Shown here one piece after another: positions 6,463 through 15,613 of a DNA stretch of 45,800 nucleotides. The notes below the pieces were generated by a model. It saw only the letters and a list, made by a program, of their open reading frames with translations. It had not been told where the DNA came from and ran no database searches. Origin of the DNA: Deltaproteobacteria bacterium (GTDB taxonomy: Bacteria > Myxococcota_A > UBA9160 > SMWR01). The stretch's first letter is position 1. Every line of letters begins with the position of its first letter. The position numbers and the translations under genes were made by a program. The DNA lies in assembly GCA_024638705.1 (NCBI GenBank), contig JAHEJV010000005.1, positions 1-45,800 on the forward strand, read 5' to 3'.

Positions 6463-9105
6463 CCCGACGTCGACGCGCAGCGGCACCGAGAGGGGCATCA
6501 CGCCTTCCATCACCTCGGCGACCCGCTCGCGGACGCCGTCGACCTCGCGCTCGGGCACCTCGAGCACGAGCTCGTCGTGCACCTGGAGGACGACCCGCGC
6601 ACCGGACCCGCTCTCGTGCAGCGCGGCCGAGACCGCGAGCATCGCGCGCTTGATGAGATCGGCGGCGGTGCCCTGGATGACGGTGTTGACGGCCATCCGC
6701 TCGGCCGCCTGGCGCAGCCCGCGATTGCGCGAGGTGATGTCCGGCAGCACGCGGCGACGCCCGAGCAGCGTGCGCACCGAGCCTTCCTCCTTCGCGCTCT
6801 CGATCGTGCCCTCGATGAACGTCTTCACCCCCGCGTAGCGCGCGAAGTAGGCGTCGATCGTCTCCTGCGCTTCCGCCGAGGCGATGCCGAGCTGGTTCGC
6901 GAGACCGAAGGCGGACAGGCCGTAGATGATCCCGAAGTTCACCGCCTTCGCGCGGGCGCGCTGATCGGCGCTGACGTCGCCCTGCTCGACCTCCCACACC
7001 TCGGCCGCGGTGCGTCGGTGGATGTCGTCGCCAGCGCGGAACGCCTCACGCAGGCCCTCGTCGGCCGAGTAGTGCGCGAGGATCCGCAGCTCCACCTGGG
7101 AGTAGTCGGCCGACGCGAGCAGGCAGCCCTCGGCGGGCACGAACGCCTCGCGGATGCGGATGCCCTCCTCGGTGCGGATCGGGATGTTCTGCACGTTGGG
7201 GTGGGTGGCGGACAGGCGGCCGGTGGCGGCGCCGAGCTGGTTGTAGGTGGGATGCACGCGGCCCGTCGTCTCTTCGATGAGCGGCGGTAGCGCGTTGATG
7301 TAGGTGCTCACCAGCTTCGAGAGCCGGCGGTAGGCGAGAATACGATCGGGCAGCTCGTGCTTCGCAGCGAGCTGCTCGAGGACGCTCTCGTCGGTGGAGT
7401 AACCGGTCTTCGTCTTCTTCACGGGCGGGAGCTTCAGCTTCTCGAAGAGGATGTGCTGGAGCTGCTTCGGCGAAGAGATCAGGAAGGGTTCGCCAGCGAG
7501 CTCGTGGATCTCCTTCTCGATCGAATCCAGCTTCGCGGCGTACTCGGTGGAGAGGGTTTCGAGGACGGCCTCGTCGACGCGGACGCCGTCGCGCTCCATG
7601 TCGCCGAGGACGACGGTGAGCGGCAGCTCCACCTCGGTGAAGAGGTCCGCCTGCCCCTGCGCCTCGAGCTGCGCTTCGAGCGGGGCGCGCAGCGCGGCGG
7701 CGGCCGCCGCCTGCTCGCCCGCCCACTTCGCGAGGTCGTCCGCCGTGAGCTCCTCGGGCGCCTTCGCCTTCGCGCCGCGGCCGGCGAGCTCCTCCCACGT
7801 CGCCACCTCGCGACCGAGATGCTGGATCGCGAGGGCCGCGACCCCCTGCGGGCCGGAGTAGTCGACGAGCTTCCCGGCGAGGTCGATGTCGAACCACGGC
7901 GGCGGCAGCACGGCGCCCTGCTCGGCGAAGAGCGCGCGCGTGCGCTTCGCGTCGACGCCCACCCAGGCGACGTCGCCGCCGAGCACCGGGGCGAGCGCCT
8001 GCGCGAAATCCTCGAAGTCGAGCCCGTCGCCGAAGCGCACCCAGAACGACCGCTCCTCCGACGCGGCGATCGCCACGCCGAGCGGCCGCGCCGCCATCAC
8101 GCTGCCGCCCGAGTCGACGCAGGCGAGCGTGACCGAGGGCAGCGTCGCGATCTCCTTCGAGAAGGCGGCGAGACCCGCCGCGTCGGCGAGCGTTTCCACC
8201 GTCACGTCGGACGCCGCGGCCGCCGGCCGCTCGCCGTCCGGGCTCTCGGCGTCGAGCGCCTCGACCAGGCGCACGAAGCCGAGCCGGCGGTAGACCTCGC
8301 GCAGGCGAGCGCGGTCGGGCTCGCGCAGGCGGTAGTCGTCGAATCCGCCTTCGAGGGGAACGTCCTCGCGCAGCGTGGCGAGCTCCTTCGAGAGGCGGGC
8401 GTCGTCGGCGTGCGCTTCGAGCGCCTCGCGGGCGCGCTTCGCCTTGATCTCGCCGGCGTGCTCGAGCACCGACTCCAGATCGCCCCACTCCTCGATCAGC
8501 TTTGCCGCGCCCTTCTCGCCGATCCCCTTCACACCGGGGATGTTGTCGCTCTTGTCGCCGACGAGAGCGCGCACGTCGAGCACCTTCTCCGGCGGCACCC
8601 CGAAGCGCTTCTCGACCTCGCCGGGCGTGTAGCGGCGGTCGCGGATGCCGTCGAGCAGCTGGACGCGATCGGTCACGAGCTGCATCAGGTCTTTGTCCGT
8701 CGACACGACCGAGACCTGCGCCTTCTTCGGCGCCTGCCGCACCAGCGTCGCGATCACGTCGTCTGCCTCGAAATCGGGAATCACCAGCGTCGGCAGTTCG
8801 AGCGCGTCGACGATCTCGCGCGCGAGCGGCATCTGCGCGGTGAGATCTTCGGGCTGGGCGTCGCGGCCGGCCTTGTACTCGGGATAGGCCTCGTGGCGGA
8901 ACGTCTTCCCGCGCGCATCGAAGACGACGACGCAGAAGTCGGGCTGCTCCTCGCGCAGCGTCTTGAGGAGCATGTTGGTGAAGACGAGCACCGCCTTCGT
9001 CGGGGTGCCGTCGGGCGCGCGGAGGTCGGCCATCGGCGCAAAGAAGGCGCGGTAGAGGGCGTTGGTGCCGTCGATCAGGACGACGCGCGGGGCTTTGGCC
9101 GGCAC
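6433..9105 (-). CDS. polA: DNA polymerase I
   Basis: Family A polymerase for Okazaki-fragment processing and repair. I place the start at the GTG at 9105 (890 aa); the track start is a TTG 18 bp upstream, and either is possible. Residues ~1-290 are the 5' nuclease (VVLIDGTNALYRAFFAP, FEADDVIATL, GDKSDNIPGVKGIGEKGAAK). Residues ~300-480 are the 3'-5' exonuclease fold, but the DxE site is replaced by VTLACVDSGGS, so proofreading is probably lost, as in Bacillus and Taq enzymes. The polymerase domain has YSQVELRILAHYS, RARAKAVNFGIIYG and VLQVHDELVLEVP intact. It lies downstream of acp. Its 3' end is partly duplicated beyond the stop. Confidence 0.97.
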   Translation of the reverse strand: MPAKAPRVVLIDGTNALYRAFFAPMADLRAPDGTPTKAVLVFTNMLLKTLREEQPDFCVVVFDARGKTFRHEAYPEYKAGRDAQPEDLTAQMPLAREIVDALELPTLVIPDFEADDVIATLVRQAPKKAQVSVVSTDKDLMQLVTDRVQLLDGIRDRRYTPGEVEKRFGVPPEKVLDVRALVGDKSDNIPGVKGIGEKGAAKLIEEWGDLESVLEHAGEIKAKRAREALEAHADDARLSKELATLREDVPLEGGFDDYRLREPDRARLREVYRRLGFVRLVEALDAESPDGERPAAAASDVTVETLADAAGLAAFSKEIATLPSVTLACVDSGGSVMAARPLGVAIAASEERSFWVRFGDGLDFEDFAQALAPVLGGDVAWVGVDAKRTRALFAEQGAVLPPPWFDIDLAGKLVDYSGPQGVAALAIQHLGREVATWEELAGRGAKAKAPEELTADDLAKWAGEQAAAAAALRAPLEAQLEAQGQADLFTEVELPLTVVLGDMERDGVRVDEAVLETLSTEYAAKLDSIEKEIHELAGEPFLISSPKQLQHILFEKLKLPPVKKTKTGYSTDESVLEQLAAKHELPDRILAYRRLSKLVSTYINALPPLIEETTGRVHPTYNQLGAATGRLSATHPNVQNIPIRTEEGIRIREAFVPAEGCLLASADYSQVELRILAHYSADEGLREAFRAGDDIHRRTAAEVWEVEQGDVSADQRARAKAVNFGIIYGLSAFGLANQLGIASAEAQETIDAYFARYAGVKTFIEGTIESAKEEGSVRTLLGRRRVLPDITSRNRGLRQAAERMAVNTVIQGTAADLIKRAMLAVSAALHESGSGARVVLQVHDELVLEVPEREVDGVRERVAEVMEGVMPLSVPLRVDVGVGRNWREAH

Positions 9106-9159
9106 GCCTCGAACCCTAGCCAAGCCTGTCCCGGACTTCGCTCGACGGGGCGGTGTCGC

Positions 9160-9402
9160 CTAGGCGGCGACGTTGGAAGCGACGTAGCGCTCGACGTCGG
9201 CGATGGTTCGGAGTGTTTCGACCTCGGCGTCGGGCACTTCGATCTCGAAGGCTTCTTCGAGCGTCATCACCATCTCGACGACGTCGAGGGAATCCGCGCC
9301 GAGATCGTCGAGAATGCTGGCTTCGGGGCGCAGCTCCGCGAGCTCGACCCCCAGCTGCTCGGCCAGGATCGCGCGCACTTCGGTCTCGATCCGGTCACTC
9401 AT
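9160..9402 (-). CDS. acpP: Acyl carrier protein
   Basis: 80-aa acidic protein with the phosphopantetheine attachment motif LGADSLDVVEMVMTLEE (Ser ~38), the length and sequence expected of a type II fatty-acid ACP. ATG start with GGGGGAG upstream. No fabD/fabG/fabF neighbours are in the window. It precedes polA with a gap of about 55 bp, so it is either a relocated acpP or an additional ACP. Identity as an ACP is secure; being the main housekeeping copy is not. Confidence 0.93.
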   Translation of the reverse strand: MSDRIETEVRAILAEQLGVELAELRPEASILDDLGADSLDVVEMVMTLEEAFEIEVPDAEVETLRTIADVERYVASNVAA

Positions 9403-9749
9403 GGTGCTCCCCCTTGCCCGTCGGTGGCGGCACCCGGATCAAAAAATGACCCGGAGTCACCCCGTGCCGGCAAGATCCCGCACCGTCGCCGGGCTGTCAA
9501 CGCCAACCGCGGTCGCAGAGCCTCCGTCGCCTTGGCACAGGGCCGGCGCGCGTTGGATCGCTCGCGCCGTTCACAGCCTGACGTTCCCATCACGAGACCG
9601 ACGATGCCCGAGGGCTGGCGCGGCACCGACTCCGGCACCCACCCGCAACCGAGCAAGCCGCCTCGATGCGCGCACCGCCCCGCACTTCCCCGCGCCGACG
9701 CCCACGCATCGACGGCGCGCAGCATCCGCAAGGCGGATGCGTAGCCGCG
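9403..9749. other. Gene-free region between TetR-type regulator and acp
   Basis: 347 bp, all neighbours on the minus strand. A 110-aa minus-strand ORF spans it but is Arg/Gly-rich, has no recognisable feature and runs through the acp ribosome-binding region, so I do not call it. An imperfect hairpin at 9434-9454 (CCGGATCA/TGACCCGG around AAAAA) sits ~35 bp upstream of the acp start and could be a promoter-proximal element. Nothing else recognised. Confidence 0.5.
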
Positions 9750-10400
9750 TCAGGTCTTTTCTGCGAGGCCGGCGAGCACGAGGTCGATCGCGCCGACGAA
9801 CGACTCCTCGAGCGGGCGCTTGCGTATCCGGACGTGCGCCGGGCTCGCTTCGCTCTGGATCAATCCGTTGGCGAGCGTCCACAAGAGGTTCGCCGCCTCC
9901 CACGGATCGCACTCGACGAGCGTACCCTCGCGGATCCCGCCCTCGACGATCTCGGCGAGGATCTGCAGACAGCTCTGCCACAGGCGGGTCACCTCGAGCA
10001 GCACACCCTCGGGCAGCTCGCCGATCACCGGCTGGTTCTCGAGCGCCCAGAAGATCTGGAAGTACTGCCGGTTCTGGGTCCAGTGCTCGAGATAGAAGCG
10101 CGCGATGCGCCGGATGCGATCGGGGGCTTCGAGGGTCTCGTCGCTGCCCGACTCGCGCAGCTTGCGCTCGAAGAGCTCGCCGTTCGTGGCGAGCACCGCC
10201 ACGTAGAGCTCGGCCTTGTTCTCGAAGTAGCGGTAGAGGGTGCCCTTCGCGACGCCGGCGCCCTTCGCGACGTCGTCGAGGTTCGCGTCCATGAAGCCGT
10301 CGCGGAAGAAGATCTCGCGCGCCGCATCGAGGATGCGGTGGCGCGACTGTGCCTTGCGCGCCTCGCGTCGCTCGGCGGGGCCCGAATCGTTGTCGTTCAC
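9750..10400 (-). CDS. TetR/AcrR-family transcriptional regulator
   Basis: 216 aa from a GTG at 10400, four bases overlapping the carbonic-anhydrase-like stop (GTGA) and preceded by GGAGG. The N-terminus carries the TetR helix-turn-helix: ILDAAREIFFRDGFMDANLD then VAKGAGVAKGTLYRYFENKA. The remaining ~150 residues are the helical ligand-binding domain (FWALENQPVIGELPEGVLLE). Family members are usually repressors released by a small ligand. It is the last gene of a long minus-strand run, so a divergent target gene is not evident; autoregulation or a distant target is possible. Confidence 0.92.
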   Translation of the reverse strand: MNDNDSGPAERREARKAQSRHRILDAAREIFFRDGFMDANLDDVAKGAGVAKGTLYRYFENKAELYVAVLATNGELFERKLRESGSDETLEAPDRIRRIARFYLEHWTQNRQYFQIFWALENQPVIGELPEGVLLEVTRLWQSCLQILAEIVEGGIREGTLVECDPWEAANLLWTLANGLIQSEASPAHVRIRKRPLEESFVGAIDLVLAGLAEKT

Positions 10401-10960
10401 GACGCCTCCGCGTGTTGGCGCGCGGTCTCGACATAGCGCAGCGTGCGCTCGCGCTGCTCGCGACACTCGGCCGCGTCGAGCTTCCGCGCCTCGCGTGCCG
10501 GGACGCCCTGGACCAGCGTGCCCGCCGCGACGACCGCCCCGGGCGGCACCAGGGCTCCGGCGGCCACCCACGCGTCCTCGCCGACGTGCGCCCCGTCGAG
10601 GACGATCGCGCCGATCCCGATCATCGCCCCCTCGCCGACCCGGCACCCGTGGACGACCGCGCGGTGCCCTACGGTCACCTCCTCGCCGATCTCGCAGGGG
10701 AAACGGTCGGCGGTCACGTGGAGCACCGAGAGATCCTGCACGTTGCTGCGCGCACCGACACGGATGTGGTGCACGTCGCCGCGCAGGACGCTGCCGTACC
10801 AGATCGACGCGTCGGCGCCGATCTCGACGTCGCCGACGACCGTTGCGCCCGGTGCCACCCAGGCCGTCGGATCGATGCGCGGCGCGACGCCGCGATAGGA
10901 GCGCACCACCGACCCGTCGCTCGCGCGCGGGCCCCCGGTCCTGCTAGGCGACGTCGTCAC
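10397..10960 (-). CDS. Gamma-carbonic anhydrase-family hexapeptide-repeat protein
   Basis: 187 aa left-handed beta-helix protein with serial hexapeptide repeats ([40 protein letters not shown]). It has the His residues ([13 protein letters not shown]) that bind metal in the gamma-CA/YrdA/PaaY group. The C-terminal helix has [12 protein letters not shown]. The GTG start lies inside the end of cysK (17-bp overlap), and GAGGGG is very close to it; a GTG at about 10909 is an alternative. Real carbonic anhydrase activity is unproven for most of this family. Its place next to cysK recalls the common pairing of LbH proteins with cysteine biosynthesis, but it is not SAT-like. Confidence 0.88.
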   Translation of the reverse strand: MTTSPSRTGGPRASDGSVVRSYRGVAPRIDPTAWVAPGATVVGDVEIGADASIWYGSVLRGDVHHIRVGARSNVQDLSVLHVTADRFPCEIGEEVTVGHRAVVHGCRVGEGAMIGIGAIVLDGAHVGEDAWVAAGALVPPGAVVAAGTLVQGVPAREARKLDAAECREQRERTLRYVETARQHAEAS

Positions 10961-11900
10961 TCCCCTCGTACCGGTAGGGATCGAAGAGCGGCGTCTGGAT
11001 GTAGCGCTCTCCGAAGCTCGGGATCACGACCACGATGATGTCGTCGTCGGCTCCTTCGGCCTTCGCGTACTCGATCGCAGCCACGACGGCGGAGCCCGAA
11101 GAAATGCCGCACAAGAGCCCTTCCTCGCGGGCGAGACGACGCGCCATATCGAAGGTGGCTTCGTTGTCGACCGGGATGACGCGATCGATCAGCGACTGGT
11201 CGAGCACGTCGGGAATGAACCCGGCGCCGATGCCCTGGATGGGATGCATGCCGGGCGGCCCGCCCGAGAGCACCGGACTGCCCGCGGGCTCGACGGCGAT
11301 CGCGCGAAAGCCCGGCTTCTTCTCCTTGAGCGCCTGGGCGACGCCCGTCAGCGTGCCCCCGGTGCCGACGCCGCCGACGATCGCGTCGGCGCGACCGTCG
11401 GTGTCCTCCCAGATCTCGAGCGCCGTCGTGCGGCGATGCACCTCCGGGTTGGCCGGATTGCGGAACTGCTGCGGCATGTACGCGTTCGGCACCTGCTCGC
11501 AGATCTCGATCGCCTTCTCGACGGCGGCGGGCATGCCCTTCGTCGGGTCGGTCAGGACGAGCTTCGCGCCGAAGGCGCGCAGCACCGCGCGACGCTCCGG
11601 GCTCATCGACTCGGGCATCGTCAGGATGCAGTCGTAGCCCTTCACGGCGGCGACGAAGGCGAGAGCGATCCCGGTGTTGCCACTGGTCGGCTCGACGATG
11701 ATCGACGTCCCGGGCGTGAGCAGGCCATCGCGCTCGGCCGCCTCGATCATCGCGAGACCGATGCGATCCTTCACGCTGTTGGCCGGGTTGCGGCTCTCCA
11801 GCTTCGCGACCACCAGCGGCTTCACGCCGGCGACCACACGGTTGAGCTGCACGAGCGGCGTGCGACCGACGAGTTCGGTCGCGTCACGGGCGATTTTCAC
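10944..11900 (-). CDS. cysK: Cysteine synthase A (O-acetylserine sulfhydrylase)
   Basis: PLP enzyme that makes L-cysteine from O-acetylserine and sulfide. I start at the GTG at 11900 ([20 protein letters not shown], 318 aa), with GGAG six bases upstream; the track version adds 21 unlikely residues. Diagnostic features are the PLP lysine in [11 protein letters not shown], the substrate loop [13 protein letters not shown], the phosphate-binding [11 protein letters not shown] and the active-site segment [12 protein letters not shown]. The length is typical. It is 19 bp downstream of truD on the same strand and its last bases overlap the gamma-CA gene. Confidence 0.96.
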   Translation of the reverse strand: MKIARDATELVGRTPLVQLNRVVAGVKPLVVAKLESRNPANSVKDRIGLAMIEAAERDGLLTPGTSIIVEPTSGNTGIALAFVAAVKGYDCILTMPESMSPERRAVLRAFGAKLVLTDPTKGMPAAVEKAIEICEQVPNAYMPQQFRNPANPEVHRRTTALEIWEDTDGRADAIVGGVGTGGTLTGVAQALKEKKPGFRAIAVEPAGSPVLSGGPPGMHPIQGIGAGFIPDVLDQSLIDRVIPVDNEATFDMARRLAREEGLLCGISSGSAVVAAIEYAKAEGADDDIIVVVIPSFGERYIQTPLFDPYRYEGSDDVA

Positions 11901-11919
11901 GGGGTCTCCTGGGCGGCGG

Positions 11920-12933
11920 TCAGCATACCCCGCGCGCCGTCGACGTGTCATGGCCTCCGGCATCTTCCACCGGCCCGAAGATCTCCTCGACGACCACCGA
12001 CGCGAACGAGCCCGCCGGAAGCGAGAAGGCGAAGCGCACCGCGTCCGGCTCGGACGCCAGCGCGACGTCGGACAGGCGCATCCGCATCGGACGGCGCGCG
12101 CCGCGCGCCCGCACGCCGGGCAGCTTCAACGCGTCCGGGTCGAGCCCGTGGTCCTCCATCACGCGGCGCTCGCGGAGTGCGACCTCGCCGGTCGGCCAGG
12201 ACATCTTCGGTCCGAAGATCGGGCCGGACGGACTGATCTCGAAAGCCGTCGCGCGGGGCTGTTCTGCGGCCGGGTCTTCGACGACGAAGGCGCCGCCCGA
12301 GTCGTGGCGCATGGCGAGATCACCCGCTTCGAGCACGTCGAGCGGAGCGGGACGCGCCGCCAGCACCGCGTTGAACACCTCGGACTGCCAGGCCGACACC
12401 AGGAAGCGCGCCTCGCGTTTGTCGCGCACCCGCAGCGTCCCTGCGCAGTAGCGTCGCGCGCGATCGGCGTTGTCCCCCTCGCGCCCGAAGCGCTGTGCGC
12501 CGAAGCGGTTGGGCAGGCCGCGCCGTTCGGCGTCGGCGAGGCGCTCGCGCGCCGAAGCGAGCGTCCCTTCGTCGACGCCGCGCAGACACAGCGTGAACCG
12601 GTTTCCCCGCAGCTGGCCGGTGCGCAGCTTGTGCGGGTGACGCACCGCTTCGAGCACCTTCACCTCCGCGAGCGACAGGCCGAGTGCCGTTTCGGGATCG
12701 AGATCGGGAACCGAGAACCACTGTGTCGTGACGGCGACGCGGTCCTTGCGTCCCGCGTATCCCACGTCCTTCGCGCGCACCCCCGCCTGGCGAGCGAGGT
12801 CGCGCGCGACGGCCTCGGTCGTGCGCAGGCGCTTCTCGACGCGCACGAAGGTGTGTCCGCCCTCGCCCCCCGGCGGATAGAGCGGCTCCTCGTCGACCCG
12901 GAAATCCTCGGGCGTCGTGCGGACGCGGATCAT
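11920..12933 (-). CDS. truD: tRNA pseudouridine(13) synthase TruD
   Basis: 337 aa. Converts U13 of tRNA-Glu to pseudouridine. The catalytic region is present as [20 protein letters not shown], including the TruD aspartate, followed by the conserved NRFTLCLRG and [12 protein letters not shown]. The insertion (TRUD) domain is shorter than in some homologues. ATG start 7 bp after the rnhB stop, so likely coupled with it. Housekeeping gene, no anomalies. Confidence 0.95.
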   Translation of the reverse strand: MIRVRTTPEDFRVDEEPLYPPGGEGGHTFVRVEKRLRTTEAVARDLARQAGVRAKDVGYAGRKDRVAVTTQWFSVPDLDPETALGLSLAEVKVLEAVRHPHKLRTGQLRGNRFTLCLRGVDEGTLASARERLADAERRGLPNRFGAQRFGREGDNADRARRYCAGTLRVRDKREARFLVSAWQSEVFNAVLAARPAPLDVLEAGDLAMRHDSGGAFVVEDPAAEQPRATAFEISPSGPIFGPKMSWPTGEVALRERRVMEDHGLDPDALKLPGVRARGARRPMRMRLSDVALASEPDAVRFAFSLPAGSFASVVVEEIFGPVEDAGGHDTSTARGVC

Positions 12934-12940
12934 CCGCGCG

Positions 12941-13744
12941 CTACCGCGGCGGTCGCGCGCACTGGGACACCGGCGCGAAGCTCGCGCGATGCTCGGGGCA
13001 CGGGCCGAGCGCCGCGAGCGCGCGCAGGTGATCGGGCGTGCCGTAGCCCTTGTGCCGGGCGAAGCCGTAGCCGGGATGCGCCGCGTCGAGCTCGCGCATG
13101 CGCGCGTCGCGGAACACCTTCGCGACGATCGACGCCGCGGCGATCGAGCCGTCGCGTCCGTCGCCGCCGATCAGCGGCGTCTGCGGCGCCGCGATACCGG
13201 GGATCGTGCGCGCGTCGACGAGCACGTGATCGGGGAGAGCCGCCAGGCCGACGACCGCGCGGCGCATCGCCTCGAGCGTCGCGCGCAGGATGTTCACGCG
13301 ATCGACTTCCGCCGTCGTCACCTCCGCGATGCAGAGATCGAGTGCCTGCTCGCGAATCGCCGCGTCGAGCTCGTTGCGCTGCGCCTCGGACAGGCGCTTC
13401 GAGTCGTCGAGCCCGGGGAGTGCCACCCGCTCGGGCAGCACGACCGCCGCAGCGACGACCGGACCGGCCAGCGGTCCGACGCCCACCTCGTCGACGCCGG
13501 CGACGTGACGCGCCCCCGCGGCGAAGAGCTGCCGGCGCCGCGTGAAGAGTCGCGCGACGCGACGCATCTCCCGCCGGCGCGCCTCGCGCCGCTTCGCCAG
13601 CGTCTCCGCCAGGGATCGCGCGCCGCGCCGCGCGTCGCCTTGGAGCAACCGCAACCAGCGTCCTTCGAGGCGCGGCGAGAGATCCGCCGATACGCGTTCG
13701 CGCAGCTCGGCGATCGAGAGCGCACTCGGATCGACGTCGCTCAA
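12941..13744 (-). CDS. rnhB: Ribonuclease HII
   Basis: 267 aa from a TTG at 13744 that overlaps the lpxD stop (TTGA) and has GAGGAG six bases upstream. Residues 1-75 are a basic, helical N-terminal extension as in Bacillus RNase HII. The catalytic domain then begins [20 protein letters not shown]. The usual DEAGRGPLAGP motif is altered: the Arg of the GRG element that reads the ribonucleotide 2'-OH is Val. Other sites are [15 protein letters not shown] and [17 protein letters not shown]. It removes RNA or single ribonucleotides from DNA. Adjacent lpxD mirrors the lpxD-fabZ-lpxA-lpxB-rnhB order of many Proteobacteria, minus the middle genes. Confidence 0.93.
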   Translation of the reverse strand: MSDVDPSALSIAELRERVSADLSPRLEGRWLRLLQGDARRGARSLAETLAKRREARRREMRRVARLFTRRRQLFAAGARHVAGVDEVGVGPLAGPVVAAAVVLPERVALPGLDDSKRLSEAQRNELDAAIREQALDLCIAEVTTAEVDRVNILRATLEAMRRAVVGLAALPDHVLVDARTIPGIAAPQTPLIGGDGRDGSIAAASIVAKVFRDARMRELDAAHPGYGFARHKGYGTPDHLRALAALGPCPEHRASFAPVSQCARPPR

Positions 13745-14769
13745 GACTTCTCCTCGCGGGCGCGTTCGAGCTTGCGCACGCGCTTGAGGAGTTCGGGCAG
13801 TCGGCGCAGCGCCGCGACCTCGCGCTGGAAATCGGCGGCATCGCGCTGCGGAGCGCCGAGCATGCTCGCACCCGCCGGGATGTCCTTGTGCACACCGGCC
13901 CTCGGACCGACGACGGCGCCGGCTCCGATCCGCAGATGTCCCGTCACTCCGGCCTGCGCCATCACCACGGCGCCGTCTTCGAGCACCGTCGAGCCGGCGA
14001 TGCCCGCCTGGGCGACCACGACGCAGTTCTCGCCGAGCACGCAGTTGTGTCCGATCTGCACGAGGTTGTCGATCTTCGTGCCCGAGCCGATGCGCGTGTC
14101 GCGCAGCGTGCCGCGATCCACGGTCGAGTTGGCGCCGATCTCGACGTCGTCGCCGATCCACACGCTGCCGACGTCGGTCACCTTCGCGAGACCGCCGCCC
14201 TCCTGACCCGTGTAGCCGAAACCGGCGCCGCCGATGACGACGCCCGGTTGCAGCACGACGCGGTCGCCGAGGCGTGCGGCGGCCGCCACCACCACGCGCG
14301 CGTGGAGCACGCAGTCGGAGCCGACGCGCACGCCGTCGGAGAGTGTGACGCCGGGATGCAGCACGCTGCGCGCACCGACTTCGGCGCCGGCGCCGACGAA
14401 GCACCCCGCCGCGACGTGGGCGCTCGGATCGATGCGCGCGTCGGTCGCGACGTGGGCGGCCGGGTGCACGCCGGGTGCGAAATCCGGCTCCGGCACGAAG
14501 ATGCGCGCGGCGCGATAGAAGTCGCGGCCCGGGTCGGACGAGCGCAGCGCCGCGCGTCCGCCGACGTCGACGCCCTCGGGCGCGACGACGGCGCGCGCCG
14601 GCGAATCGCCGATCTTCGCGGCGTACACCTCGGTGCGCACGTAGATCAGGTCTCCGGAAGCCGCGTCCTCGATTCCGGCGACGCCCGACACGACGAGGTC
14701 GGCATCGCCCTCGAGGACGAGGCCGAGGCGCTCGGCGAGCTCGCCCAGCCGGAGCTGAAGACCACTCAC
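13741..14769 (-). CDS. lpxD: UDP-3-O-(3-hydroxyacyl)glucosamine N-acyltransferase
   Basis: 342 aa; adds the second hydroxyacyl chain in lipid A synthesis, using acyl-ACP, in the cytoplasm. The N-terminal ~100 residues form the uridine-binding domain ([20 protein letters not shown]). Then come left-handed beta-helix hexapeptides including [31 protein letters not shown] and the catalytic-His region [19 protein letters not shown]-terminal helix follows ([14 protein letters not shown]). The GTG start directly abuts the stop of the upstream USP gene (TAG|GTG). It is separated from other lipid A genes, so it could be a second copy. Confidence 0.94.
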   Translation of the reverse strand: MSGLQLRLGELAERLGLVLEGDADLVVSGVAGIEDAASGDLIYVRTEVYAAKIGDSPARAVVAPEGVDVGGRAALRSSDPGRDFYRAARIFVPEPDFAPGVHPAAHVATDARIDPSAHVAAGCFVGAGAEVGARSVLHPGVTLSDGVRVGSDCVLHARVVVAAAARLGDRVVLQPGVVIGGAGFGYTGQEGGGLAKVTDVGSVWIGDDVEIGANSTVDRGTLRDTRIGSGTKIDNLVQIGHNCVLGENCVVVAQAGIAGSTVLEDGAVVMAQAGVTGHLRIGAGAVVGPRAGVHKDIPAGASMLGAPQRDAADFQREVAALRRLPELLKRVRKLERAREEKS

Positions 14770-15594
14770 CTAGCGCGCGAGCAGCACCGCGATCGGCGAA
14801 GTGCGGACCACGGCGGCGGCGTTGCTGCCGAGGAAGTACTCGGTGATGCGGTTGCGACCGAAGGCGCCCATCACGATCAGCCCGGCGCGCACTTCGCGCG
14901 CCGAGTCGACGATCTTCACGTCGGGGCGGCCCAGGGTCGACGAGATCTCGCGCACCGGCACCGGCAGCGTTCCGACGATGCCGCGCACTTCGTCGAAGCG
15001 CGCGACCGCGCGTCCCTTGTCCTTCGAGTCGACGAACACGTGGATCGGCTCGCCGAGGCGCGTCGCGATCTGCACGGCGAGGTTCGCGCCCGTGCGCGAG
15101 CCGGGCGAGCCGTCGAAGGCGAGCACGATCGGCCCGGAGAGCTCTGCGGATTGCGGCACGACGAGCGAGGTCTTCGTCGTCTTGCGGATCACGCCGCTCA
15201 CCGTCGATCCGATCAGCGCGACGCTGCGGTTCGGCGCCGACGCCCCGTCGCGTCCGATCACCGTCACGTCGGCCTGCTGTCCGCGCTCGACGATCGCGTC
15301 GTCGGCGATGCCCGCGAGGGTGTCCACGCTCTGCTCGATCTCCTCGGCGCTCGCGAGCGACCCGAGGCGTGCGCAGGCCGCGTCGGCACGCTGGCGGAGA
15401 TACTTCGCGACCGGCTCGGGCGAAGGCGGCGTCACGCCGAGACCGTCGTCCGAGAAGCCGCGAGCGAACCGGTCCTCCACGACCGAGATGCCGAGCAGGC
15501 GCGCCTTCATGCGCGCCGCGAAGTGCACCCCGAAGCGTTCCGCGCTGCCGGCTGCAAGGGATCCGTCCGTCGCCACCAGAACCGTCGAGATCAT
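14770..15594 (-). CDS. Tandem universal stress protein (two USP domains)
   Basis: 274 aa with two USP alpha/beta domains: 1-~150 starting MISTVLVATDGS and ~152-274 starting IVLAFDGSPGSRTGA. The second domain keeps the nucleotide-binding pattern GAFGRNRITEYFLGSN (G-2x-G-9x-GS), so ATP binding is plausible there; the first has a longer, less canonical spacing. Cytoplasmic stress/persistence-type proteins are known in this family but their targets are not. It lies 19 bp downstream of the aldehyde dehydrogenase and abuts lpxD. Confidence 0.9.
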   Translation of the reverse strand: MISTVLVATDGSLAAGSAERFGVHFAARMKARLLGISVVEDRFARGFSDDGLGVTPPSPEPVAKYLRQRADAACARLGSLASAEEIEQSVDTLAGIADDAIVERGQQADVTVIGRDGASAPNRSVALIGSTVSGVIRKTTKTSLVVPQSAELSGPIVLAFDGSPGSRTGANLAVQIATRLGEPIHVFVDSKDKGRAVARFDEVRGIVGTLPVPVREISSTLGRPDVKIVDSAREVRAGLIVMGAFGRNRITEYFLGSNAAAVVRTSPIAVLLAR

Positions 15595-15613
15595 CGCGTA
15601 CTCCGCATCTGCA

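Noticed and set aside
9535-9552. TTGGCAC sequence with GG-N10-GC on the plus strand
   Set aside because: The -12 side is CGGCGC, not TTGC, and no plus-strand gene follows for many kilobases.
9399-9731. 110-aa minus-strand ORF between the TetR gene and acp
   Set aside because: Runs through the acp ribosome-binding site, Arg/Gly-rich, no recognisable motif.
7357-9744. 795-aa plus-strand ORF
   Set aside because: Antisense shadow of polA and acp; composition is that of a reverse-complement frame.
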